The position numbers and the translations under genes were made by a program. A stretch of DNA of 64,000 bases, from positions 930,001 to 994,000 of the forward strand of contig BCHU01000005.1 of the NCBI GenBank assembly GCA_001599715.1, in the 5' to 3' direction. The notes beneath the pieces are model-generated. The model saw only the letters and a list, made by a program, of their open reading frames with translations. It was not told the origin of the DNA and did no database searches. How positions within the stretch are numbered: the first letter of the stretch is position 1; every line of letters begins with the position of its first letter. This document shows, in pieces, positions 37,611 through 49,415 of the stretch. This DNA is from Phaeotremella fagi. Lineage: Eukaryota; Basidiomycota; Tremellomycetes; Tremellales; Phaeotremellaceae.

Positions 37611-38039
37611 TTTTGGAGGTGGAAAAGTGGTTTGAAAATGGAATGAAAGATGAATTTGAAGTCTCTGTATGATTTCACATAGTCCCCCTTGCTAGTTGCT
37701 CATCTTTATACCTTGAATCGAAGCTATAAACGAGTAGATGTTAGTAGATTAGTCATGAGATCCAGTTGAAGTTTTTGCGATAACACCCGACTGGTGGGTC
37801 CTGGTCATTTATTTTTGACTTTCCAATCGAGAGCCCTGCCGGAATAAGCCGACAATAACTCACGGCCGATGATCTACAGCACCGTAAGTATACTTAAATG
37901 ACTCCGCGCGCCTAACAAGAATCTCGATGCATGCCTTTTCTGATCTACTCCTACTCCAACTGGACGAGTAAGTAACTCTCTAACTTCATAACAGATCATC
38001 GAACTACTCATTTTGAGACAGACAGATACAGGCATTAGC
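37611..38039. promoter_or_regulatory. Divergent promoter, MFS transporter and VPS18
   Basis: The 429 bases between divergent starts contain GCGCGCCTA at 37906-37914, the reverse complement of TAGGCGCGC, which also occurs in three other promoters of the window. No ORF is credible here. Confidence 0.4.
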
Positions 38040-41000
38040 ATGTCCATGTTGGATGATTGTGAGTAGTCGAGATACAGACATAAAGTATACCTACTCACTC
38101 CCTTCCCCCAGTCGTCGAGCACGCCGCAGGTCCTTCAGCTCCTCGATATACTTCAACTTCAACTGGGCAAGGACCAACTGGTTACTCTGCAGTGGGTGGC
38201 ATCAACACCCCAGGCGGTTTAGGGAATGTTGAGTACGAGGGATTTGAATCAGACCACAATGAGGACAACGAAGATCAAGGAGTCATAGTTGAAGCTGTAC
38301 GTCATTGTCAAACAAAACATCTAGTTCTAACGTCTCCTACAGCTAGAGACTGGTTTCATCCCGTCAGCTCAAATCTCCTCAGCAAACTTACCTGCTTTAT
38401 TCTCTTTATCTCTCGTTCAATACTCCCCACCATCATCAATCCTCCATCTAACAGCTGCAAACAATTTGTTGTTCCTTGCGACGTACCCACTCTCTATCAT
38501 CATCATTGATTTAAATCGACCTGATGAATTACTCACCATCGATTTACCTCGACCGGCACCTGAAAAAGGTTCACCTAACCCTCAATCAGTTGGTTCACCC
38601 AGTATATCAAAACTTTTCGTTGATCCAACAGCTCGACATCTTCTGATTACAACTACGTCAGGCGATACGTTTTACCTACCAATCAGTCCAGGTAATTCGG
38701 CTGTTCAATCAAGAAGACCAAGACCTTTGCGACTACGACAGAATATTACTACAGTAGCGTGGTCTCCTATTTCGGGTACAGCGAATGAAGATGGGGAAAT
38801 GGTTTCTGCTAAAGGAGATGCGATTACACCACCAGTAACGGATGTTTTACTTGGTTCATCCACAGGTCAAATATCATCACTACCACTGCCGCCTCAAGAC
38901 GATATCTTTAAATCAGTCTCTATATCCATGTCCAAACCCGTCGAAAAGGATTTACAAATAATATACACTTTACCTGATAGTCAACCAGTGACTGGTATAG
39001 CTTTTGGGTTCTGGCCAGTGAGTAGTAAAAGTGGACCTAGAAGGGCTTGGGTGGTCGCGACGACCAAAGAGAGGTTTTACGAGTTTCAGGGAAATGTTAG
39101 TACTACCGTTGCAGGTGGTAAAGGAGGTGGATGGGCTGAGGAACTGTTTAGACCAATACGAGAAGGTGCACCGAGTGAGTTGTGAATAGCGGTAGCTGTA
39201 CGTTTAACTTACACAATTCTAGAATTTCAAGAATTACCAGGCGACCCTCCTTGCTCGGAATTGAGACTATATTTGCCTACCTCTGGAGATCAATCCATAT
39301 CTTCACTAAGACCTCCTTCCGCTTTAGCTTGGCTGACAGGTGGGTTGACTTTGACTTCACATTACTGACAATCAGGTCCGGGATTATATAGCTCGCCGCT
39401 GTCAGATACGTCAACTTCAGAGATACTGATCAAACCATCGTTATATCCTTATCCAACTCTTACGGAGTCGTCTTCAACACCTGCACCGACGTTTAATCGT
39501 AATCCTTCCAAAGCTTCATCCCCAACACCGATTTCAGTCATGATCACCCAATGGCACTGGTTACTACTCTACGAAGATAGGATATTGGGAGTTGCCAGGG
39601 AGAGTGAACGCGTCGTTTGGGAAGAGATGTTGTCACTTGTGAGTGATAATTGGTATTCACTGCGAAAACACTGACCTTTTCACAGGCTCATGACGAAAAA
39701 CCAATATCTCTTTCCACTGATCCTATCTCTAATACGTTCTGGGTACACACAGACCGATCCATATTGGAAGTGCTGGTTCGGAACGAGGATCGAGATGTTT
39801 GGAGGGCCAAGTTGGAGAAAGGAGACTTCACATCTGCACTGCAGTACGCTAGGGTATGTTTGACTGGGATAAACGTGACCGATCAGTGCTGAAAAATCAC
39901 AGACACCAGCTCAAAAGGACATTGTCCTGTCTCGTCAAGGAGACGCTTTCTTTGATCAAGGACGCTTCATCCAATCCGCCCAATGTTACGCCAAATCAAC
40001 GAAATCTTTCGAATTCGTCACACTCCGATTCGTGGATGCCGATGAGAGGGATGCTTTAAGGATATATCTTTCGGAACGACTTGATATGTTGGATCGAAAG
40101 GTAGGCCAGATGCTTAGTTTGATGTTGATATCATTTAGGAACTCACTCAACGTATGATGTTGGCTACGTGGCTGGTTGAGATCTATTTGAGTAAATGCAA
40201 TACGTTGGAGGATATCGTTGCGGCCGAATCTGCCACTTCAGATGTGGAATCTTTGAACATGGAACGACAGATGATGGAAGATGATTTACGGAATTTCATG
40301 ACTACTTATGTGGTAAGTTGGGGTATTATAGAATCGTATACTCTCAACTGACTTGTTCTCAGAACGATCTGGATCCTAAAGTCGTATACGAGTTGATACT
40401 AAGTCACGGACGAACAGATTTATATCTGTTTTATGCGAATCTTAACAAGGATTTTGGTAAAGTTGCTGAACATTGGGTGACGGAGGAGAAATGGGTGAAA
40501 GCTATTGACGTTTTAAATCGACAAGTAAGTTTTATTTCGTTTTGCATTGTAGATACTAACCCAAACAGACCTCTCTGGATCTATATTACCGCTTCGCATC
40601 CGTCCTTATGAGGAACGCTCCCAAAGAAACAGTAGATTCATGGTTACGGCAGACATCACTCTCTCCTAGACGTCTCATACCTGCTCTACTACAACAGCGG
40701 ACTACAGAACCATCCTCAATCAACCATGCCATTCGATATCTTACCGCTGTCATCTTTGCTCAATCATCAACAGATCCAACGATATTCAACCTCTTACTGA
40801 CGTTCTACGCCTCCGACAAAAATCAGGATGACGGACCACTTCTCCGATTTCTGTCGTCTTGCCCAGATGACCCTATAACCTCAAGACCGTATTACGATTT
40901 AGATTACGCGTTACGCCTATGTAAACTACATGGAAGGATTCAACCTTGTGTTCATATCTATTCAAAAATGGGATTATACGAGAGTTCAGTTGATTTAGCG

Positions 41001-42084
41001 CTCGAGAAGGGGGATTTGGAATTGGCAAAAATCAATGCGGATAAGCCAGAGGATGACGATGTTCTACGTAAAAAGTTGTGGTTGAAGATTGCCAAATATG
41101 TCGTCCAAGAACAAAAAGATATCAAGAGGTGGGTTTTTCGGATGATCACATTCTAGGACTGGAGCTGACTTTTGGCTAGTGCTATGAAATTCCTCGAATC
41201 AACTGATCTCTTGAAAATCGAAGATATCCTTCCATTCTTCCCAGACTTTGTCATCATTGACGATTTCAAACAAGAGATTTGTAATGCTCTTGAAGACTAT
41301 TCGTCTCATATCCAAGAATTGAAAGTGGAGATGGATGAAGCTACAGCTGCCGCCGAGTCTATCAAGAGGGATATCGAGGGTTTATCGAATAGATTCATCG
41401 CTGTGGAAGCTAGTGATAAATGTTGGAAATGTGGTTTGACACTGGTCACTCGACAATTCTATGTTTTCCCTTGTCAACATGTTTTCCATGCTGATTGCTT
41501 GTTCTCGATGGTGGGTAGCAAGGGGTTTTTGAGATTGACACTGATGACTTTCTTTCCTCTAGGCAATGGAATTCTTACCTACACCATCTCTTCGTCGTGT
41601 TCTATATCTTCAGGAAATACTGGCACCGAAATCAAGAGAAAACAACCCAGCAAGAACTCTACTTTCCTCATCCTTCACACCAGGTCCATCGGGAACCTCG
41701 ACACCCCGTCATAATCCAACATCATCATTGAAACCCCAACCAACATCAGGTTCAGCAGCCACTGATTTCTTACTAGGAGTTACTGGACGTAATAAACTAG
41801 TCGCAGCCGGTGATAAATTGAGAGAATTGATTATCCCAGATGTTTTAGCTCAAGCTGTTTCGGTTGTTGGTACGGGTATAGGAGTGGGTGGATCAGTTAA
41901 TGGAACGGGAATGAAGAAATCATCCAAGAAAGAGAAAGATACTGAACATTCACGGTTGGAGGCTTATAGATTGGAATTGGATAACCTTTTGGCTGGGGTT
42001 TGTCCACTTTGTGAAAGTGTTGTGGTGGGGTTGGATAAACCTTTTATTGGTGATAACGAGGTGTTGGGGGATTGGGCTATTTAG
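38040..42084 (+). CDS. VPS18: Vacuolar sorting protein Vps18/Pep3 (HOPS/CORVET core)
   Basis: Vps18 is a core subunit of the HOPS and CORVET tethering complexes at vacuole and endosomes. The first exon is 19 nt (MSMLDD plus one base); the GTGAGT...CCCAG intron leads to VEHAAGPSAPRYTS. The beta-propeller region includes NLLFLATYPLSIIIIDLNRPDE (about 38460) and FYLPISPG. The alpha-solenoid includes FKKDFGK-like helices, KVVYELILSHGRTDLYLFYANL and GLYESSVDLALEKGDLELAKINADKP (about 40970). The C-terminal RING variant is CWKCGLTLVTRQFYVFPCQHVFHADCL (about 41420-41500), completed by CPLCESVVVG near the end. About 12 introns. Length and order match the family. Confidence 0.93.
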
Positions 42085-42453
42085 TATTTGGATACTGTGT
42101 TCATATACATATCACGATGTTGTATGCAATAATAATGATCTTTGACGGCTGAACCCGAAATCGAATCGGCCAATCGAGGTCCGTCCGGTAAAACAAACCA
42201 AGAAATATTACTGGTAAAAATAGAGTACCAAGTGGAAACAAGGCATTTAGAATGGAGGTGGATATGTGAGCTAATTAATGGTTTTTTTTTGGTTTAACAT
42301 CCATTCAATCTGTACATCACATTTTTTTGTTTACTGAGTAAACTCTCGATTTGTTGATACTGTATTGTACCTTTATGATGGTGACGACTTCGAAACAGTG
42401 ACAATACAATATATCGTACATAAATTTGAGATTCAATTGAAGACTTCATAACA
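42085..42453. other. Intergenic region between VPS18 and an MFS gene
   Basis: The 369 bases contain a T-run (about 42282-42290) and no ORF with coding character. They carry the VPS18 3' end and the promoter of the next gene. Confidence 0.35.
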
Positions 42454-44831
42454 ATGTCAGGAATACAGGATGTAGAAGCGTTGGAGGTAGTCAATGAAGA
42501 AAACGTTGAAAGGGAATCTGGAATGGGAAAGAAATCGGATAACACCAGTGGCACAGAAACGAATGAAACTACAACAGGTACTGCTGAATTTCCAAAGATT
42601 GAAAAAACAAAAACAAACTTGACTCTGAAAGTCATTGGTGACAAAGAGAAACCTGGTATAGCAGGAACGACGGGAACCGGTGGAAAACCATATTCAAGTT
42701 TCACGGAATCGAGAAAATGGTTTATAGTAACTCTATCAGCTTTAGCTGGGATCTTTTCGTAAGTCTCTCCTCCCATCCCCTTGGAGATTAAAATGTTGAT
42801 ATAGCGATACAGACCTATATCTTCAAATATCTATGTCCCCGCTATTCCAACTTTGGCAATTGCTTTTGGTGTTTCTAACGAGAAAATCAATTTGACGGTT
42901 ACTGTTTATCTGTATGTCTCTTTTCAGTTTGTTCTTTCGTTGGTGAGTCGATAGCTGAACGGTTGGTAGAATATTTCAAGCTTTGACTCCATCTTTTTTC
43001 GGATCGGCTGCTGATTGTTTTGGTCGGAGGTAGGTTTTGGAGATATCTTACCACAATGATGGGTTATGACTGATACATTCAACTCGATAGACCCGTTTAC
43101 ATCTCCGTGTTGCTCATTTATATCTTGTCATGTGTTGGGACGGCATTATGTCCAACTGACGCTTATTGGTTGTTAATGCTCATGAGGATATTGCAAGTGA
43201 GTTGGATTCTCATTGTTAATCCATCTTGAATTCAATTGACGTTTTAATCGTCACAGGCAACAGGTGGTTCTGCAGTGGTAGCTATTGGAACAGGTGTTGT
43301 ATCTGATGTTGCTATGCCACAAGAAAGAGGGAAGTATTTAGGATTGTTCAATGCGACCACGACTTTCGGTCCTTCTAGTAAGTATCAGTCAGTTGTTGAA
43401 ATACGTGGAATCAGGCTAATTATCAAATAGTTGGACCAGTGTTGGGCGGAGTGTTCGCTTATACTCTCGGATGGAGATCGATATTTTGGTTCCTTGCTAT
43501 AGCAGGTGCCGTGGTACTGATACCAATGACTCTGTATGTTCTATTTCTTTTCAATAACGAGCGATTCTCACACTCCATCTTTCTTAGAGCCTTCCCAGAA
43601 ACCCTTCGAGCTTTAGTTGGTGACGGTTCAATCCCACCTCCACCACTGAATTGTACACCCTCAGCTCTTCTTAAACGTAAAAGAGAGATCAAAGCTTTGC
43701 AGGAAAGAGGTGAAGAGATACATGACTTGACAAATCATAGAGCGAAAGTGAGCTTCGAGATTATCTTCATGCGCTTGTACTCACACCTCTTCTTGATTAG
43801 TTTAAACCTTGGGTCTCCTTTTTATTGGTTTTGGAACCTGAAATTGCGTTGATGTTTGTTTGGGCATCTTTCTATTACGGACTTTGGTACTGCGTTCTGT
43901 GAGTGAAACCTTTAATCGATGCAGGAAATCGATGTGACCATTTGAATTTTGACAGGACGATTTTTTCTACTTTACTGGTCCGTCAATATCAAGTCAACGA
44001 AATAGTAATCGGCTGTTGTTACATGTAAGCCACTTGTTTTACGATAAACGTACTTAGAATTGACAACCCCCAGAACCAACGGAGTTGGATCAGTCGTAGC
44101 CTCTGTAGGTACAGGACGATTGATGGATAAAAGTTATCGAAAAGAGAAAAAAAGAGTTGGCGGTGATCATCGAACTTTTCCTGAGGAATTCAATTTGGAG
44201 AAAGTTCGGTTGAAAATGATTCCATATCAAACTGTGTAGGTTTATGATAGGGTTTCACAGACACGAGACTAACTTTTTTTTCTTTTTTGATAGTTTACTT
44301 ATTGTCGCTTGCATCTCTATGGGTTGGTCGCTGGAGGCGAAAGCCAATTTGGCTGTTCCGATCGTTCTAAATTTCTTTGTGGGTCTTGGAACTGGATGTC
44401 TGACAACTGGTGAGAGAATTTAATTCTTAATGATGCAATAATTGAAATGATCCCATTTAGTCACTATATATGGTATAGATCTCTTCCCTAGTCAAGGTGG
44501 TGCAATAACGGCAACGGTGAGTACCCCTTTTTCAAACAATTATGAAACCAAACCTAACCCCCTCCAGTTCAACTTAGTAAGATGTCTCTGTGGAGCTGTA
44601 GCCGTAGCCGTGATACAGGATATAAACGATGCTCTAGGTTCAGGATGGACTTTTGTCTTGTTATCTGGAGTATGTTTGTTGACGACCCCGATGCCTTTGG
44701 TTGTTTTGAAATATGGACCTAGATGGAGATTGAGAAGGTTGGCTAGGAACAAGGAAAGGGAGGAGAAGAGGAAGAGGAAAGAGAAAGAAGCTTTGGAGGC
44801 TTTGATTAGGGCTAGGAGTCCTGTTAGTTGA
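42454..44831 (+). CDS. MFS transporter, DHA1 family (drug or polyamine exporter type)
   Basis: The protein begins MSGIQDVEALEVVNEE with an acidic, Thr-rich cytosolic N-terminus. Membrane segments start at KWFIVTLSALAGIFS; then NIYVPAIPTLA, SNEKINLTVTVYLIFQAL, SFFGSAADCFGRRPVYI (motif A, D-x-x-GRR), LLMLMRILQATGGSAV, QERGKYLGLFNATT and IGPVLGGVFAYTLGWRSIFWFLAI (antiporter motif C). A long hydrophilic loop with KRKREIKALQERG follows. The second half contains FVWASFYYGLWYC and GCCYITNGVGSVVAS. A Lys/Arg/Glu-rich cytosolic tail ends ARSPVS. It is related to the TPO/FLR1 type; the substrate is unknown. About ten short introns. Confidence 0.88.
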
Positions 44832-45117
44832 TCTTGACTTTTGTTGCGAGATGTTATGTATCAATATTGGCGTTAGAAGGTTATATACAAAGCCAACTAC
44901 GATGCGCGACTGATTTTTGCCACTGACTATCATTTAACTCGGGAAACACTTTCTCACATCTTCATTTTCAACATATAACTTGAGATTCCTAATTCTTCTT
45001 AGATATCCATTGCATCGTTAAAAACACTTTATTAACACAGAGTATCACTACCAGCGATCCCTTACCACTCCCACTCCCTTCCCATTTCTTGAATTACTCC
45101 TATCTTGTTCGATCACG

Positions 45118-47235
45118 ATGGTAACGATCACCGAAGAAACACCTCGAAGTAAGTTGACGAACATTGGAGCATGGAAATTGGGTGAATCCTTAGGTCGAGG
45201 AGCTTACGGTATGTTCTACTCAACACATATAAAGTGATGTCGATTAACATCCTATCAATCAGCCAATGTCCGCTTGGCTATCCATCCAAACGGTCATAAA
45301 GCAGCTTGTAAAATTCTTCCTGCGTTGTATGGTGAGAAAGGACGGGCTGTTACGTCGAACGAATTGAGGGACGCTATCGAGGCTCATAAAGAGGTTGTAA
45401 TTCTGAAAGCATTGTCTGGTACTGGTATGAAAGGTGTCGCTGGTATTGAAGGAGTTATGGAAGAAGGTGGTTGGACGTAAGTCATTATAACATCAGTCTT
45501 TATTGCTTTCTGAGCCATCTGATAAAACTGTACATACTTTAGGTACGCCTTTTTAACTCTCTATCCAAAAGCCGTTTCATCCATCCCTGCTCCTTGGCCT
45601 ATGGAAGGTGTTATCCCCTTCTTTCGTCATGTATGTTTCGTCATTCAAGATCTACATTCACTCGATATCACCCATGAAGATATCAAACGTTCGAATGTAT
45701 TGATGGATAAACATAATAAACCGATTTTGATCGATTTCGGTTTCAGTCATTTCAACCCTAAAGGTGGAAGAGTCGATAGTCTTGGTGGTACGTTAGATTA
45801 TTCAAGTCCTGAAAAGACAGCTGTGAGTGAAATTCGGGTAGAAAGATAGTGCATTGTTGATGAGCTCTTAGGAAATTCGTTACAATCCTAAAGCTAATGA
45901 CGTTTGGTCACTGGGTATACTCCTCATCAAGATGTTGGGCATTCCACATCCCTATGTTTATTCTGATGACGACCTGAGTTCAGACGTGAAGAGACAAATA
46001 ACAGACTGCGAAGCCATATGGCGCTTCACAGATAGGCAGTTGAAAGCTGGTGGTATTGGGGAACTATTGATGGGAATGCTTGACAGGGATCCAAACAGTA
46101 GATGGACTGTGAGTGGCATGAAAGTCTTTGTGACCTTACAATTACGCCCCTCAGCTATCCCAAGTACTCGCTCATCCATTTCTCACAACCAAATTTCGTG
46201 ACCCCAAACCGTTCGTTCCTCAACCTATGCGACTACCTCTCTCAATGAAACCTCCCTTCTCACCGGCGATCTTAACGGATCTCTGCTTTTTAGCGTACGA
46301 AGCTAAACAATTTCAACTGTGTGAAACAGACTTGAAGATTATTGAGAAGCTGGATTCTCCAATTCCTTGTTGGGAACAGAGATGGGCTGGAATGTTGAAT
46401 GGTTGGGAAAAGCGAGCTGAAATGGATTGGGAAGATGTTATTCCTGCAAAAGCAGACGCTATTGTCAAAGATCGTAGAAAGAGTAGGTCTAACTTGGCAC
46501 ATCGGAAATGACTGATAGTAGCAGGTACTTTACTTGGGGATAATCGCGTTGGTGTACTTCGAGAGATTCACGTTATAGAGGAAGAGGTAAGGGGTTTCAC
46601 GGACTGATGTCGCTGATGTAGTAACAGGCGAAAATCACCAAACCCACTATTCGAGCTGTTCTCTCCCCAATAAATCAAAATGTTACCAAGCCTCGTAAAT
46701 CTATTCTACAAAAAATGAAACGAAAAGAAGACTCGGTTAAGATTGGAAGTAAACCAACTGACAACAATCAACCAAAAAGAATCACTCGTACTTCACAAAA
46801 CAGAGATAAGGAAAACATTCCAAACACCCTTGGTGATCAAAAGACAATTTTACGCGATAAAGCTCGCGATTTGAACAAGAACACGGAAAGCGATGTTTCA
46901 ATCAGAGGTGAACGAGCTCCAAATCGATCCCCGTTAGTCGAAAAGAGATATGTCGAGAAGAAAAAAGTCAAGGTCGTCAACCCACAAAAATTGGCTGGTT
47001 CTCGTAACAGGCGAGTGAAGCTCTATGAGGTAGCTAAAAACTAACCGGGAAATAGGGACAAAATCCTTAAACCTCAAAACAGTTTACAAGGTAGCTCTTT
47101 AGGTGAAGAGCTGAAGGGTACGTCTTATTCATTGTTATTGTAGCTGACTGTTAAGGTCTTCAACTTTCTACTCCTAAAGCCAGGGTCAAGACTGTTCGTC
47201 GGTCTGCTCGTTTGGCGATTAGTAGTCCTATTTAG
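45118..47235 (+). CDS. Protein kinase with HED catalytic loop and basic tail
   Basis: The kinase domain starts at IGAWKLGESLGRGAY-ANVRLA (glycine loop). The lysine is in AACKILP. The catalytic loop is ITHEDIKRSNVLMD (about 45675), so the Arg of HRD is replaced by Glu, while Asp, Lys and Asn are kept. DFGFSHFNPK is the DFG site and SSPEKT the APE equivalent. NDVWSLGILLIKMLG and LDRDPNSRW fit the C-lobe. The long tail is Lys/Arg-rich (KRKED, KRITRTSQ, KEKKKVKVVNPQ) and ends VRRSARLAISSPI at 47235. It may be a CAMK-group kinase; I give no name. The terminal exon (from 47156) is the part copied at 49130. Confidence 0.83.
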
Positions 47236-47643
47236 CCATTGTTTTTTCAAGCTTTGTTTTTGTTCGGCTTTTTTGATTGTTTATGTATTTTCAAAATTTA
47301 CGATTATGTAGCCACAGTGATAATCACATACTGTACGATTACATACACGTACATAGTGTACATACTCATGCTTTATCCAAGAAGTGGTATAGCTGCAATT
47401 GGCTGAGCAAACACAATCCTGGATCTGAATACCACCGGCATTTGCGCAGTACAAGTATGTACGTAGTCGCAAGAGTGCAAGTCTTGTGTTGAACTTTCAC
47501 AGGCTACAATACATTCATTATAATATATATTTTTACAACCTCGTAGAATCTTAAATTGGATATACAACAAGTTGACACTCGCAGAGTGGTCTTCCTTACA
47601 AAATATGATAACGGTAAATTGAAATAATTGAATTGATTTACAT
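47236..47643. other. 3' flank between the kinase and orphan copy A
   Basis: The 408 bases between two convergent stops are AT-rich, with several TACA and GTAT runs. Landmarks such as GATTATGTAGCCACAGT (about 47301), ACATACACGTA (about 47342) and GTGGTATAGCTGC (about 47384) recur in the same order in the copy at 49263-49375. No ORF is convincing. Confidence 0.5.
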
Positions 47644-48789
47644 TCACTCTCCCTTCAACAGCGGACTCGTTGCCTCGTCGTGATCCTGAAATGGTCATTG
47701 AATCTTCCTTTGTACAAAAGTCTCAACTTACATCTGAAATTCTGGTAGGAAGCCAAAGCTTCAATGACCAAAATGGCTCCGGAATTCTGGTCTCGGACTC
47801 GGTTGAAGCTGGCAAAAACTTGAAGAAAGCGTTTTCAGCATTTAACGGATGGCTGAGTGATCAAAACTTACCTTTCGTTCAAATGACACCAACTCCGAGG
47901 GCGGTCCCAAAAATGGACCAAAATTCAATTGATCTCTGATGTCAGGCGTAACTAATGAATTGAAGACATTCTCGTCCACTTTGGTGTTATGAGCGAAAGT
48001 ACCCCAACCACATTCCCGTATCCAGTTAGCCAGTCTCAGTGGGACAGTTGACATGCAGTGAGCTAGAGTTTCAGGTGAATGACAATCTTCCTCCATGTCT
48101 CCTATTGAGTTCAAGTCGACAGTATCTTTGATTCTCCAAGGTCCTCGAGGTTCCCCATTGACTTCAGCTTCGATCATAGCATACATAAATCGGTCAAAAT
48201 TGACTAGAAATGAAGGGGTTTGGTTAATGAACTTTGCACATCACTAAATTGAATAGACATACCCCGCCACCAAAAAGACTTCAAGTGTCAGCATCAACAA
48301 AACTGGATAATGTCGATGTAGAAACTCACCAAACCGCTCTCATTTAGCATAAGATGTTGGACATCCGTTGATAAAAGTTGAAAGGCTTTGCCCAGTAATG
48401 GTACGAAATCAGCTTCGTTTCGTCGAATACAAGCGCTATAAGCTCTGATAAAATCGCTTCTGGTAACCTGAAAAATTCAATGTAGTATCAGAATTTGCAA
48501 CATCGGCAAGCGATTTAAATCGGATACCAACCGTAAACTGTTGACCTCGACAAGACCAACTGAACGACAATATGAAAATTTCATTCTTCTGGATCTGATT
48601 CAGTTCCTGTTGAGCTCGAGGGATAAAGATGTAGGAACAATAACCATTGGATCGGAGCTTTGAAGACTGGAGTTGATACTGATTTTGGAACGAGAATGGA
48701 AATCGAGATGATAGTCCTCCAGATCTGGGAGGTACTTTATTGATGAATCTTTTCAACTGTGCAGAAACTCGATCTAACTCCAAAGACAT
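47644..48789 (-). CDS. Orphan paralogous family protein, copy A
   Basis: Second copy of the unrecognised family; the start at 48789 gives MSLELDRVSAQLKRFINKVPP. Shared blocks are CSYIFIPRA, FILSFSWSCRGQQF, VTRSDFIRAYS, A-IEAEVNG, LRLANWIRECGWG and FGPFLGPPSELVSFE. Frame continuity across the middle suggests a 16-nt exon at 48263-48278 (SFWWR), flanked by a GTATGT donor and a CTTGAAG acceptor. The last part uses an intron after FERK and another before DHDEATSPLLKGE, whose end matches LLKKDE of copy B. It is the most diverged of the three. Splice joins are manual and the frame is only partly proven. It lies in a tandem duplicated block. Confidence 0.68.
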
Positions 48790-49415
48790 TGCGAAAGAAC
48801 TGAAGAACGGAGCGGATTAGAGTGAGCCAACTGGAAAGTGAACTTGTTGTGGGTGGAGAGTGGTGGCTGTTGTAATGATTGTATTCAGTTGAAACAATTC
48901 GGTGTATAACAACTGGGTGGCGGATGCTGGCTCGCCTAATTTGCAACATACTGGATCAAGAATCTACAACTTACACCTTTCATTTCAAGAAACTAAACCG
49001 AGGGCCAAGGGTCCACGAAAGATCAACCACTGGATCAACAAAGAGAATAGATGCAGGGTCGAGGAGGAAACCACTCTAAATGCTGAGGATAAGTAGGACA
49101 TGAACGACAACGACCATGTCAGGTCAAGGGTCTTCAACTTTCTACTTCTAAAGCCAAGATGAAGACTGTTCGTTCGCTTGTTTAGCAATGAGTTGTCTTA
49201 GTTAGCGTTGTCATTTGAATGCTTTGTTTTCGTTCTTGTTTTTTCGTTCAGTTTCAGCTTTTATGATTATGCAACCACAGTATATAATATACAGTATTGA
49301 TGATCAAATACATAAATACATACACGTATTGTTCATATATATTCATACACTATCGAAAATGTGGTATAGCTACAAATATATGACCCGACTGGGAGACCAA
49401 CGAAAGCACGACTTG
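48790..49415. other. Duplication junction: promoter copy and gene remnants
   Basis: The 626 bases hold the promoter of copy A (homologous to 50576-50953) up to about 49107, then a vestige of the 5' end of the giant gene at 50954, then a copy of the last exon and 3' flank of the kinase gene (from 49130). Shared landmarks such as CTCGCCTAAT (48931 and 50736) support homology of the promoter part. The join lies at about 49126-49130. Confidence 0.7.
49102..49235 (+). pseudogene. Chimeric remnant: start of the giant gene fused to kinase terminal exon
   Basis: GAACGACAACGACCATGTCAG and GTCAAG at 49102-49128 match the leader and start of the gene at 50954 (MSGQ against MPGQ). From 49130 the sequence follows the kinase last exon (GTCTTCAACTTTCTAC, then AAAGCCA and GACTGTTCGT) with substitutions and small indels, and the kinase frame is not kept. 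The fused frame is only 11 codons (49116-49151). Both parts are non-functional fragments and record the tandem duplication breakpoint, with AAG as possible microhomology. Confidence 0.75.

Noticed and set aside
47277..47570. Short ORFs on both strands in the AT-rich flank
   Set aside because: Composition is non-coding, and the homologous flank near 49300 does not keep the frames.
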